64,000 bases of DNA from Opitutus terrae PB90-1 (GTDB lineage Bacteria; Verrucomicrobiota; Verrucomicrobiia; Opitutales; Opitutaceae): positions 3,295,001-3,359,000 of the forward strand of contig NC_010571.1 in the NCBI RefSeq assembly GCF_000019965.1, read 5' to 3'. The translations under genes and the position numbers were made by a program. How positions within the stretch are numbered: position 1 is the stretch's first letter; each line of letters begins with the position of its first letter. The notes beneath the pieces are model-generated. The model saw only the letters and a program-made list of their open reading frames with translations, ran no database searches and was not told where the DNA came from. Positions 48,874 through 58,134 of the stretch are shown here, one piece after another.

Positions 48874-51800
48874 TGGCCGGGAGCAGCGGGGTCCGGCAGT
48901 TCGAGAATGAACGTCGCGCCGCAGCCGCGGCCGTCGCTGTGCGCCGTCAGCGATCCGCCGAGCTCCCGCGCCGCGAGTGAGCCGCTGTGCAAGCCGAAGC
49001 CGTGGCCTTCCTTCCGCGTGGTGAATCCGTGGGCGAAAATCCGCGTCAGGTTCTCCGCGGGAATACCCACGCCATTGTCGCTGACGATGATCTTCACGCG
49101 GCCGGCCGCCTGTTCGATCCGCAGCGTCAGCTGCTTGTCCGGCCGGCCGGAATCGTCGCAGGCGTACTTGGCGTTGCGGATCAGGTTCACGAGAATCTGC
49201 ATCACCTTGTGCCGCTCGAGAATCAGGACGGGGCGCGCGGCATAGTCGCGAACGACCTGAACCTCGTGCCGGCTGAGCGCGCCGGAGTTGATGCGCAGCG
49301 CGTCCTCGACGATCTCGACGAGTTCGACCTTCTCGCTGACGCCGCAGACCTTCGCGTAGCTCTGCTGCATCGAAACGATGTCCTTGATGTGCTCGACGTT
49401 CTTCCGGAGATGCTCGAGCTCCGTGGCGATGGCGGCCTGTTCGGCCGCGAGCTGTTCACTCAGCAATTCCAGATAGGCGGGGAGCTTCTGGCCCTTCGGA
49501 TCCTGGGTGAGGAAGGAGGCGAGATCGCCGGCGTGGGCGCGGAACAGTTCGGTGATGCGCGCGAGATTGCCGACCTTCGAGTCGCGCGTCTTGCCGATGA
49601 CGAGCGCGGTGGAGACGTTGACACTGTTGAGCACGTTGCCGACGTTGTGCAGCACGCTGGTGGCGACCTCGGCCATGCCGGCTTCGCGCGAGGTTTCCAG
49701 CAGCTGTTTGTGCAACTGCTCCAGCTTCGCCTCCGCTTCCTTGAGCTCGGTGATGTCCTTGGAAATGCCGACGGTGCCGATGATCTCGCCGACGTTGTTG
49801 CGCAGCGGCATCTTGCTGGTGAGCGCCCAGGTCACGCGACCATCGTGCCACGTTTCTTTCTCCACCTTGCCGATCACCGGCTGGCCCGTCTGGATAATGC
49901 GCTGCTCATCGTCGAACGCCGGTTGCGCGTGTTCCGGCGTGAAATAGTCGAAGTCGGTTTTGCCCAGCATCTCGTCCTCGGATTTCGCCCGGCAACTTTC
50001 GGCCTGGGCGCGGCTGGCGCGGAGGAAACGCGAGCGGAGGTCCTTGAAGTAGATCTTGTCGGGCGAGCTGTTCATCAACCCGCGCAGCAGGTCGCGCTCG
50101 TAGGCCAGCTCGGCCTCGGCGAGCTTGATGGCGGTGATGTCGCGGGACACGCCGAACGTGCCGATAATCTGGCCCCGGTCGTCGCGCCAGGGCATCTTCG
50201 TCGCCAGCGCCCAGGCGGTGCGTCCGTCCGGCAGCGTGAATTGCTCGAGCCGGTCGATCATGGGCTGCCCCGTGCGCATGATCTCCTGTTCGTCCGCGAA
50301 GGCCGCACGCGCATGCTCCGCCGGGAAACAATCGAAATCGGTCCGGCCCTTGAGCGCGTCCGGCGCGGTGAGGCCGAAGAGCCGCAGCATCGTATCGCTG
50401 TACCGCACGAAGCGCGACTCGCGGTCCTTGAAGTAAACGAAGTCGAGCGTGTGCTTGAGCAGCGATTCGAGAATCCGGCTGGCTTCGGCGATCGCCGCCT
50501 CGGCCCGCTTGCGCGCCGTGATGTCGCGCCAATTGACGACGAATCCCACGCAACGCCCCTCGACCAGCTGTGGCGAAACGTAGCGTTCGAGCAGCCGGCC
50601 ATCGCTGAATTCAATCACGTCGAACGCGGGCGTCTCTGGATGGCGTTGCAGCTCCTCGGCGCGTTTCAGGAACGCGGCGGGATCCTTGACCAGGTGCGCC
50701 ACCTGCCGGCGCAGGTGGGAGACGTCGGTCCCCTGCAGCTCGGTCGCGGGCACCCGCCACAGGTCCGCAAACTTCGTGTTGAACGAGACGATCTTGCCTG
50801 CGCGGTCCACCGCCAGGATGCCGTCGGTGACGGACTCCAGCGTGGCGTGCAGCAGAGCGACGGAGCGCGCGAGCTCGCGGGTGCGACCGGCGATGCGCGC
50901 CTCGAGCCGGTCATTCTCCTCCCGCAACCGGTGCTCGGCGGCGCGGATGTGCCGGACCTTCCAGCGGAAGCCGGCGAACAGCCCACCGGCGATGCTCAAC
51001 CCGCAGAGACTGTAGAACCACGGCGTGGCGTAGAAAGGGGGGGGCAGCGTCAACGCCAGCGTATCGCCGGTGTGGTTCCACACGCCGTCGGCGTTGGCGG
51101 CCTGCACGCGGAACACGTAGCGACCGGGTTTCAGGCTGTATTGCGCTGAGCGCCGGGCGCCGGCCTCGATCCAGCCCGGATCGAACCCTTCGAGCTGGTA
51201 GCGCAACTGCACGCGTCGTGGTGAAATGTAGCTGAGCGCAGTGAAAAAGAACTCCACTCGCGGGGCGGCAATCTCGATTGGCTGGTCACGGACTTGGGCG
51301 ACGGCGGTGCCGTTCACCTCGACGCGCTGGATATGCACCGGCGGGGGCACGCGATTCACGACGTAGTCCGCGGGATCGATCATCACCACGCCCCACGGAT
51401 TCGGGAACCATATCCGGCCATCGGCGCTGCGGCAGCCGGAGTATTCCTGATCGACGCGATCCGTGAATTTCACCGATTCCTCACCGTCAAACGGCTCGCA
51501 CTGAATCCGACTGCTGCGCCCGTCGGCGAAATCGTGAAGGGCCTGGCGACTCACCCGGTAGATGCCGCGGCCGGAATTCACCCAGAAATAGCCGGTATCA
51601 TCGGGGACGATCGCGTAGGTGCGGTTGTCGAACAGCCCGTTCGCCTCGGTGATGTTGCGGAGATCATTGCCGCGGATCCGGGCCATCCCCGTGGACAGGC
51701 CCGCCCAGATGCAGCCGTCGCCGTCCTCGAAGACGAAATGGACGCGATTGCCCGAAAGTCCGTCCACCGTGGACCATTGGCGGAACTCGCCGTTCTTCAC

Positions 51801-53231
51801 CCGGAACAGCCCGTTGTAGCAGGCCACCCAGATGGCGCCATCGCGCGCGGTGGCGAGATTGTCGAACCACTGGAACTCCGGTCTACGGTCGCCTTTGAAG
51901 GAGTAAGGCTCCAAGCGACCATTTTTGAGTCGCATCAGATTCGGCCCGACCCCGGCCAGCACGCCCTCGTCGTCTTCGGTGAGCGCTTCGGTCCACTCGC
52001 TGCTCGAATAACGCGCGGCGAGGCGACCGCCGGAAAGCACACTTATACTCTTGTCGCCGTCGACCCAGTAGAAGTCACCGTTGCGGGCTTCCAGGCCAAG
52101 TTTGACGTAGGGGTTGGATAAAAGGGCCGGGTCGGTGTAATTGGTGAATCTCCGGCCGTCGAAATGCGCAAATCCGTGGGTCGTGGTGATCCAGATCCCG
52201 CCCGCGGCCGCGGCTGTGACCGTGAGACTGCCACCGTGGTGCAGCCCTTCTTTCTCCGAAAAGATCGGAAACTTCAGATCGGACACCTGGCTCAATCCGC
52301 TCTGCGTTCCGACCCACAGACTGCCCTCCCGATCCTCGAACAAAGCGGTGACGTATTCGTTAGCGAGCCCGTCGATTTTCTTCAGGGTGCTGAACTGCCC
52401 ATCCTGATAGCGAACAAGGCCCGAGGCGCTGCCAATCCAGGTGATACCATGGCGATCAACCAGCAGCGCGGTGATCGGATGTGAGAAAGCCGGCAGCGCC
52501 ATCGGCTCACCATTTGCGTCGTAGCGCCGCAGCTCGTGTTCGAGCGCTACCCAGAGCTCGCCATTGGGCGCGGTGGCAAGACCCTTGATCACGTGCTTGG
52601 TCAGTTCGGCGTCCCGAAACCGCGTGAATCGACCGTCCGACCAGGAAAAAACTCCCGTCTCCTGCGTTCCAATCCAAATGCGGTTTTGCGCATCCTCGTG
52701 CAGACATACGACGCGCGTGATGGACTCGTCGAAGATCGAACTGGCCGGCTGCTCCGGCATCCAGCGACCGATCGACCGGTCCGTCCCCGTCCACACGGTC
52801 CCGTCGCGGGCTCCGAGGAGAGTGTGGCCGTTCGTGTTGGCATCGTTCCAACGCTGGTCACTGATCCGCGAAAGATCCCGGCCATCCCAATGACCGAATC
52901 CGCCCGCGTTGAGGGCGAACCATAATCCGCCGTTGGCCGCGGCCGCCATGCTGACGATCTCCTGGCTGTTCGCCTCCGGCAGCTTTGCAGGCAGGGCCGT
53001 GAACTCGGATCCGTCAAACCGCAGCAGGCCGTTCTGCGTGCCGATCCAGATATAGCCGTCGCTCGTTTGGGTGATCGCATTGACCTTGTTGCCCTGCAGC
53101 CCGTCATGTCGGGTCCAGTTCTGGACGTTGAACTGGTAGACGGATTTTGCCGGGTCGAGCGCGTGGGCGCTGGGCGACAGCAGCAGGCCAAGGGCGAACG
53201 CAAGTGGCCAGCAGTGGATTCGTCGGTTCAT
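48870..53231 (-). CDS. Beta-propeller (Reg_prop/Y_Y_Y) sensor histidine kinase with three PAS domains
   Basis: 1453 residues from ATG at 53231. A signal peptide (MNRRIHCWPLAFALGLLLSPSAHA) is followed by two seven-bladed propellers of Reg_prop repeats ('G.IWIGT..GL.R.DG..F', about 40-680), a Y_Y_Y domain (FDPGWIEAGARRSAQYSLKPG), one membrane helix (about 734-757), a coiled coil, PAS domains at about 795-905, 930-1045 and 1050-1170, and a kinase core. The kinase H-box is SVLHNVGNVLNSVNV (His about 1196), nearly the same as in the downstream kinase. The ATPase motifs are NLIRNAKYAC, DNGVGIPAEN and GHGFGLHSGS. No receiver domain. It is translationally coupled to the next kinase. Confidence 0.9.
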   Translation of the reverse strand: MNRRIHCWPLAFALGLLLSPSAHALDPAKSVYQFNVQNWTRHDGLQGNKVNAITQTSDGYIWIGTQNGLLRFDGSEFTALPAKLPEANSQEIVSMAAAANGGLWFALNAGGFGHWDGRDLSRISDQRWNDANTNGHTLLGARDGTVWTGTDRSIGRWMPEQPASSIFDESITRVVCLHEDAQNRIWIGTQETGVFSWSDGRFTRFRDAELTKHVIKGLATAPNGELWVALEHELRRYDANGEPMALPAFSHPITALLVDRHGITWIGSASGLVRYQDGQFSTLKKIDGLANEYVTALFEDREGSLWVGTQSGLSQVSDLKFPIFSEKEGLHHGGSLTVTAAAAGGIWITTTHGFAHFDGRRFTNYTDPALLSNPYVKLGLEARNGDFYWVDGDKSISVLSGGRLAARYSSSEWTEALTEDDEGVLAGVGPNLMRLKNGRLEPYSFKGDRRPEFQWFDNLATARDGAIWVACYNGLFRVKNGEFRQWSTVDGLSGNRVHFVFEDGDGCIWAGLSTGMARIRGNDLRNITEANGLFDNRTYAIVPDDTGYFWVNSGRGIYRVSRQALHDFADGRSSRIQCEPFDGEESVKFTDRVDQEYSGCRSADGRIWFPNPWGVVMIDPADYVVNRVPPPVHIQRVEVNGTAVAQVRDQPIEIAAPRVEFFFTALSYISPRRVQLRYQLEGFDPGWIEAGARRSAQYSLKPGRYVFRVQAANADGVWNHTGDTLALTLPPPFYATPWFYSLCGLSIAGGLFAGFRWKVRHIRAAEHRLREENDRLEARIAGRTRELARSVALLHATLESVTDGILAVDRAGKIVSFNTKFADLWRVPATELQGTDVSHLRRQVAHLVKDPAAFLKRAEELQRHPETPAFDVIEFSDGRLLERYVSPQLVEGRCVGFVVNWRDITARKRAEAAIAEASRILESLLKHTLDFVYFKDRESRFVRYSDTMLRLFGLTAPDALKGRTDFDCFPAEHARAAFADEQEIMRTGQPMIDRLEQFTLPDGRTAWALATKMPWRDDRGQIIGTFGVSRDITAIKLAEAELAYERDLLRGLMNSSPDKIYFKDLRSRFLRASRAQAESCRAKSEDEMLGKTDFDYFTPEHAQPAFDDEQRIIQTGQPVIGKVEKETWHDGRVTWALTSKMPLRNNVGEIIGTVGISKDITELKEAEAKLEQLHKQLLETSREAGMAEVATSVLHNVGNVLNSVNVSTALVIGKTRDSKVGNLARITELFRAHAGDLASFLTQDPKGQKLPAYLELLSEQLAAEQAAIATELEHLRKNVEHIKDIVSMQQSYAKVCGVSEKVELVEIVEDALRINSGALSRHEVQVVRDYAARPVLILERHKVMQILVNLIRNAKYACDDSGRPDKQLTLRIEQAAGRVKIIVSDNGVGIPAENLTRIFAHGFTTRKEGHGFGLHSGSLAARELGGSLTAHSDGRGCGATFILELPDPAAPGQ

Positions 53232-53498
53232 GCGAAAGGATGTGATCCAGTCTATGGCCTCAACTGCCGCGCAGAGCACGATTGTTCTCAGCCACATCCT
53301 TCCGGCCGCCGCTGCTGCCGTTGGTTTTCACGTGGCCGACGGCTTGCCGCCCGCCAACTGCAGCGCGGCTGAAGGGCGCGAGGCGCGGAGGCAACGTCGC
53401 GGGGTCGTGTGTGCACTTTACCACGCAACGTAGATCGGTCGGGTTGGCCCGTTCTTGAGGGGCCCGATCAGCGCGAGGCGCGGCGTGCGGCCGGGAGA

Positions 53499-54695
53499 TC
53501 AGCCCGCGGAACGCACGAATAGCTCTTGCGAGCGCGTGACGGCGTCGCCCGAAGTGTCGCGTTCGAGCACCTGACGATAAAAACTCTCATAGCGCGCAAC
53601 GATCCGCTCGGTCGAAAACACGGTTTGCGCTTTCTCGCGCGCGGCGGCGCCGAGTTGCGCTCGCCGGGCCGGATCGGCGATCAACGACTCCACGGCGCGC
53701 GCGAGGTCAGCGGGCTCCGCGGACGGCACGAGCAGTCCGTTGCGACCGTCGTCCACGACCTCGGGAATGCCACCGACGGCGGTGGAAACACTCGGCCGGC
53801 CGAACGCCATTGCCTCGAGGATGCTCAGACAGAAGCTTTCGGAATCCGACGTGAACAGCCCGAGATCCGCGGCGTTGAGATAATCTTCGATCTCGAAGAC
53901 GTGGTGCCGCACGATCACCCGATCGGCCAGCCCGAGCCGCCGCACATCCGCCGCGAAGGGGCTGAAATCCCCGCCGGCCAGGATGAGCAGGCGGAAGGAT
54001 TCGCGCGCGCGAATCAAGGCCACGCTCTCGAGCAGCCGGTCGATGCGCTTGATCGGCCGCAAATTCGAAAGGTGGAGCAGGAGCGTCTCGTGCGGAGCGA
54101 CGCCGAGTTCCTTCCGCACCACCTCGCGCGGCCGCGCCACCGGCCGGGGCGTGAAGAAATTGTGGATCACCTCGATCGGACAGCCAGGGCCGAGCACGCG
54201 ATGGGTTTCCTCCTCGAGGAATCGGGACACCGCGGTGACGGCGTCGGACCGCGCGAGTGCGTGCCGCACCGCCGGGCCGTAGCCGGGATCGCGCCCCAGC
54301 AGCGTCGTGTCCGTCCCGTGCAGCGTCGTGATCAGCTTGGGCCGGCGGTTTTCCGGCAGCATCTCGAGCGCGAGGATCGCCGCCGTCGCATGCGGTACGG
54401 CGTAGTGCACGTGCAGGATGTCGAGCGCGTGGTCGCGGCTGACCTCCGCCATCTTCACCGAGAGCGGCAGCGTGTAGTCGCGGTGTTTGAAGAGATCGTA
54501 GTCGCTGATGACGACCGGGTGGAAAAACAGATTGGGTCCGTCGAGCTTGATCCGGAACGGCCGCTCGTAACTGATGAAATGCACCTCGTGGCCGCACCGC
54601 GCGAGCTGCTCGCCCAACGCCGACGCGAGAATCCCGCTGCCGCCCACCGAGGGGTAGCAGGTGATTCCGATCCGGAGTGGGCGTGGCGACGACAT
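53499..54695 (-). CDS. bshA: N-acetyl-alpha-D-glucosaminyl L-malate synthase (bacillithiol-type pathway)
   Basis: 398 residues from ATG at 54695. A GT-B glycosyltransferase (GT4) that joins UDP-GlcNAc to L-malate in the first step of bacillithiol synthesis. Diagnostic features of BshA: GITCYPSVGGSGILASALGEQLA at the start, GHEVHFISYERPFR, HVHYAVPHATAAILALEM, LITTLHGTDTTLLG, and the donor-site stretch ESFCLSILEAMAFGRPSVST with the EX7E pair. It is the last gene of a minus-strand operon with bshB1 and a BshC-like gene. Confidence 0.9.
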   Translation of the reverse strand: MSSPRPLRIGITCYPSVGGSGILASALGEQLARCGHEVHFISYERPFRIKLDGPNLFFHPVVISDYDLFKHRDYTLPLSVKMAEVSRDHALDILHVHYAVPHATAAILALEMLPENRRPKLITTLHGTDTTLLGRDPGYGPAVRHALARSDAVTAVSRFLEEETHRVLGPGCPIEVIHNFFTPRPVARPREVVRKELGVAPHETLLLHLSNLRPIKRIDRLLESVALIRARESFRLLILAGGDFSPFAADVRRLGLADRVIVRHHVFEIEDYLNAADLGLFTSDSESFCLSILEAMAFGRPSVSTAVGGIPEVVDDGRNGLLVPSAEPADLARAVESLIADPARRAQLGAAAREKAQTVFSTERIVARYESFYRQVLERDTSGDAVTRSQELFVRSAG

Positions 54696-54722
54696 GACCG
54701 TGGGCAGGGGGCAGGGGACAGT

Positions 54723-55475
54723 TCAGAAGGTGCGGGCGGCGCGATCGAGGGCGGCGAGCGAACGCAGTACCGGTGGATCGTTGGGCCAGAGGGGAATCGC
54801 CTGCTCGACGCCCGCGCGCAGCCCGTGCAACCGGGCTCGGGTCAGCTGAAACTCGACGTAGTTCCGCGTTTTCATCTGCGATGCGTGCACTTCCATGGCC
54901 GCGCGCCACGCGTTGATCACCGCCGGCTCCGAAACGTCGATCAGGACGGGCGAGAGATCGCGCGGCTCGGCCTCGGCCGTGACGGCATACCAGAAGAGAT
55001 GTTCGATCGCGTGCGGGGCGAGCCGCCGCAGTTCGGCCAGCCCGCCGTAGCGAGCCAGCCGCGTGGCGTCGCGCACGAGTTGTCCGAGCCGCCAGTGATC
55101 CGGGTGCTGGTTGGGCACGAGGCTGGGGGCGAGCACCACGCGCGGTCGCAGCCGGCGCACGATCGCCGCGAGCTTGATCGCGTGCACGGCCTTCACCTCG
55201 AGATGCGCGTCGCCGTCGAGCGTGATGAACTCGACCGTGGCGCCGAGCTGCGCGGCCGCCGCGCGGGCCTCGCGCTTCCGCTGCGCCGGCGTGCCGTTGG
55301 TGCCGGCTTCGCCCAGCGAGGTGATGACGAAATGCGCCCGTCGGCCGGCACGGGTCTCGCTCGCGACCACGCCGCCGCAGCCGAATTCGATGTCGTCGGG
55401 ATGCGCACCGAAGGCGAGCACGGCGGCGGCGGGTTCCGCGCGTGGCGCGGCGCGGTCAGGCGGTGTAGGCTTCAT
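54723..55475 (-). CDS. bshB1: N-acetylglucosaminyl-malate deacetylase (PIG-L/LmbE family)
   Basis: 250 residues from ATG at 55475, which overlaps the end of the upstream BshC-like gene by 20 bases; this start fits translational coupling better than a longer in-frame one. Zinc motif AHPDDIEFGCGG (about 22-33) and the third ligand His in PNQHPDHWRLG. GEAGTNGTPAQRKREARAAA is typical of BshB1. It removes the acetyl group from GlcNAc-malate, the second step of bacillithiol synthesis. It stands between the BshC-like gene and bshA. Confidence 0.88.
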   Translation of the reverse strand: MKPTPPDRAAPRAEPAAAVLAFGAHPDDIEFGCGGVVASETRAGRRAHFVITSLGEAGTNGTPAQRKREARAAAAQLGATVEFITLDGDAHLEVKAVHAIKLAAIVRRLRPRVVLAPSLVPNQHPDHWRLGQLVRDATRLARYGGLAELRRLAPHAIEHLFWYAVTAEAEPRDLSPVLIDVSEPAVINAWRAAMEVHASQMKTRNYVEFQLTRARLHGLRAGVEQAIPLWPNDPPVLRSLAALDRAARTF

Positions 55476-56226
55476 CGGAACGATCGATGGTTTCGCGAGG
55501 GACAAAGGTGATATCGGGCGCCTCGGCCGGATTGAGATAGGCCTGTTCGCCGGCGCCGGCAATGTAATGTGTGCACTGCAGCACCGATTGCATCCAGCGG
55601 AGCCGCGAATCGCGCGTGGGCGAGATCTGCGCCTTCGTGAAGGCCGCCGGCGGCAAGGTGATATAGGCGTTGCCGCCCTCGTGCAGCTGGAGCGCGCCGT
55701 CGAGCCACCGCGCCCGCACGGTTTCGCCCTGGTGTGGCACGTCGACGAAGAACTCGTTCACGTCGCAGGCGGCGAGGCGAACCGCAGGATCGCTCGAACG
55801 CACGACGCGCACGCCCTCGAGCAGTCCCATCCGACGATACATCTCGAGGCAGAAGTCCGCGACGTTCGCCGCCGGGTTGGTCTTGAACGCCTCGATCAGC
55901 TCGGTGCCGACGAACGCGCCCAGCTGGCGCGCGGTGGTCTCGCGCCAGCCGTCCGGGATGCGCTTGAGGTGCAGCGGCGTGAATTTGCGCTGCAGCTTGT
56001 TCGCGAACGCGAAGTTCATCGCGAGTGGTTCGCCGGTCTTGCGATGCCGCAGGATCGTCTGCGTCTCGCGCGGATCGTGATCGCTGTCGTGACAGAAATA
56101 CACGATCTCGCCGCCGATCTCCTGCTGCAGCCGCCAGGCGGTGACGATTTTCGCGTAGAGGAACCGCCGCGGGAAAAAGCCGCACGGTTGCTGGCCGAAG
56201 CAAATGACGGGAGACCGGTCGCTCAT
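55456..56226 (-). CDS. Short BshC-like protein (probable cysteine-adding step)
   Basis: 256 residues from ATG at 56226. Two stretches match BshC, the enzyme family that adds cysteine to glucosaminyl-malate: VICFGQQPCGFFPRRFLYAK with IVTAWRLQQEIGGEIVYFCH and DSDHD (BshC 'GQQPG-F-..Y K...A..L' with 'DHD'), and CTHYIAGAGEQAYLNP (BshC 'Y-x-GGPGExAY'). BshC is normally about 530-540 residues with a C-terminal coiled coil; this protein has only about half of that and no coiled coil. Position in an operon with bshA and bshB1 supports the role. It overlaps the upstream symporter gene by four bases and bshB1 by 20. Confidence 0.6.
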   Translation of the reverse strand: MSDRSPVICFGQQPCGFFPRRFLYAKIVTAWRLQQEIGGEIVYFCHDSDHDPRETQTILRHRKTGEPLAMNFAFANKLQRKFTPLHLKRIPDGWRETTARQLGAFVGTELIEAFKTNPAANVADFCLEMYRRMGLLEGVRVVRSSDPAVRLAACDVNEFFVDVPHQGETVRARWLDGALQLHEGGNAYITLPPAAFTKAQISPTRDSRLRWMQSVLQCTHYIAGAGEQAYLNPAEAPDITFVPRETIDRSDEAYTA

Positions 56227-57923
56227 TCTTCCAGACCCTTTCGATGCAGCACGGCGTGCAGCAGCAGACTGAAGAGCATGCAGGCCGCACAGCCAATGAG
56301 GTTATACCAGAGATAGGAAATCGTGAGCGACGCGTAGAGGATGAACACGAGGGTCTGCGCCGCCACCGCCGCCCAGAACACCGCCGTGCCCCCGACCCGC
56401 TTCAGGAAGAAAGCCACGAGAAAAATCCCGAGCACGACGCCGTAGAAGATCGAGCCGAGAATGTTGATCGCCTCGATGAGGTTCTCGGCGAAGCTGGCGA
56501 AAAGCGCGAAGCTGATCGCGAACAGGCCCCAGAACGCGGTGAACCATTTCGCGACGCGCACATTGCGCCGTTCATCGTGCGCGGCGAGCGGTCGGAATAC
56601 GCGCCAGAAATCGATCGTGCTCGTCGTGCCGAGCGCATTGAGCTCGCCGGCCTTCGAGCCGAGCGCCGCGGCGATCATCACGGCGATGAGGAGCCCGATC
56701 GCACCGTGCGGGAGTTCGGCCAGGATGAAACCGATGAAAACGTAATCCGAATCCTTGGTGTGCGCGCGCGGATCGACGGCGAGCAGCGCCGTCTTTGCCT
56801 CGGCGCGCACCACGTTGGTCGCCGCATCAGCCGCGAGCAGTTTGGCGTGCGCGGTTTCGACGGCTGCGGAGTCCCCCGTGTCCTTGGCGGCGAGCCACGC
56901 TTGCAACGCGCCGTGTTTTTCCGCGTGCAGCGTCGCATGCCGCTCCTCGAGCGAACGAAACACCGCGCCATTCGGACCGGCCGCGTGCCGCTGCCACTCG
57001 ACGCGGTTGTAGAACACCGGCGCCGGCTGGAACTGATAGAACACGAACACCAGTGCGCCGAGCAGCAGGATGAAGAACTGCATCGGGATCTTGAGCACGG
57101 CGTTGAACATCAGCCCGAGCCGGCCCTCGCGCATCCGCGCCCCGCCGATGTAGCGCTGCACCTGGGATTGATCGGTGCCGAAGTAGGAGAGCGACAGAAA
57201 CAACCCACCGAGCAGTCCGCTCCAGAGCGTGTAGCGGCGATCCGGATCGAGTGAAAAATCGACCGCCTGCAGCTTGCCCATCGCGCCGGCAACCTCAGCT
57301 GCGCCGTGGAACCCGAGCCCCGCGGGGAGCTTCGTCAGGAGCACGATAAACGCGGTGATCATGCCGCCAAAGATCACGAGCATCTGCCATTTTTGCGTGA
57401 GGCTGACCGCGACGCTGCCGCCGGTCACGGTGTAGACGATGACGAGCAGGCCGGTGCAGATGATCGTGAGATCCAACCGCCAGCCAAGGACGGTCGAGAG
57501 GATGATTGCCGGCGCGTAGATCGTCACGCCGGCCGCGAGTCCGCGCTGCATCAGGAACAGTCCGGCGCCGAGCAGCCGCGTTTTCCGATCGAAGCGATGG
57601 CCGAGAAATTCGTAGGCGGTGTAGACATCGAGCCGCCGGTAGAGCGGGAGAAAGACGGCGCACACGATGATCAGCGCGAGCGGCAGCCCGAAATAGTTTT
57701 GGACGAAACCGATTCCGCTTTCGAATCCCTGCCCGGGGATGGACAAAAACGTAATCGCGCTCGCCTGCGTAGCCATGACGGACAGCCCGATCGTACCCCA
57801 GCCCGTGGACGCGTTGCCCTTCAGGTAGGTGTTGAGGTTGTCCGTGTGCCGGGTGTGCCATGCGCCGTAAGCGGCGATGCCGAGCATGGTCCCGAGCAGG
57901 ATGAGCCAATCCAGCGTGTTCAT
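56223..57923 (-). CDS. Sodium:solute symporter (SSS family)
   Basis: 566 residues from ATG at 57923 (MNTLDWLILLGTMLG). About thirteen membrane helices with the SSS pattern: TYLKGNASTGWGTIGLSVMATQASAITFLSIPGQGFESG near the start and YFGTDQSQVQRYIGGA in the middle, both typical of Na+-coupled sugar/amino-acid symporters. A soluble insertion of about 95 residues (about 333-430, Ala/Lys/Glu-rich) interrupts the helix series. Substrate unknown. It is coupled by four-base overlaps to a 49-residue protein before it and to the BshC-like gene after it, which hints at uptake of a thiol-related or organic acid substrate. Confidence 0.85.
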   Translation of the reverse strand: MNTLDWLILLGTMLGIAAYGAWHTRHTDNLNTYLKGNASTGWGTIGLSVMATQASAITFLSIPGQGFESGIGFVQNYFGLPLALIIVCAVFLPLYRRLDVYTAYEFLGHRFDRKTRLLGAGLFLMQRGLAAGVTIYAPAIILSTVLGWRLDLTIICTGLLVIVYTVTGGSVAVSLTQKWQMLVIFGGMITAFIVLLTKLPAGLGFHGAAEVAGAMGKLQAVDFSLDPDRRYTLWSGLLGGLFLSLSYFGTDQSQVQRYIGGARMREGRLGLMFNAVLKIPMQFFILLLGALVFVFYQFQPAPVFYNRVEWQRHAAGPNGAVFRSLEERHATLHAEKHGALQAWLAAKDTGDSAAVETAHAKLLAADAATNVVRAEAKTALLAVDPRAHTKDSDYVFIGFILAELPHGAIGLLIAVMIAAALGSKAGELNALGTTSTIDFWRVFRPLAAHDERRNVRVAKWFTAFWGLFAISFALFASFAENLIEAINILGSIFYGVVLGIFLVAFFLKRVGGTAVFWAAVAAQTLVFILYASLTISYLWYNLIGCAACMLFSLLLHAVLHRKGLEE

Positions 57924-58069
57924 CCGTAGACGTGCGAGAACACCGTGAGCAGCACGACCACCAGCACGAAGCAGCCGAGCACGAAGGCATATACCCCCCG
58001 CCACGTGCGAAAGCCCGGCACGCCGGGCGGTTCATCGGGTGGTAGTGGCGGAAGGTGGGAGGCGGACAT
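57920..58069 (-). CDS. 49-residue single-helix membrane protein ahead of the symporter
   Basis: MSASHLPPLPPDEPPGVPGF, then RTWRGVYAFVLGCFVLVVVL, LTVFSHVYG. A Pro-rich cytoplasmic N-terminus and one membrane helix (about 25-44). The stop overlaps the symporter start as ATGA, so translation is coupled. Small single-helix partners are common in front of SSS transporters and may act as accessory subunits; that role is inferred. Confidence 0.75.
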   Translation of the reverse strand: MSASHLPPLPPDEPPGVPGFRTWRGVYAFVLGCFVLVVVLLTVFSHVYG

Positions 58070-58134
58070 TACAGGAAGCGCAAGACGCGCGCGGAGCGAC
58101 CGAAGTCACGCCGGCGTAGCAGCAGATGAGAAAG

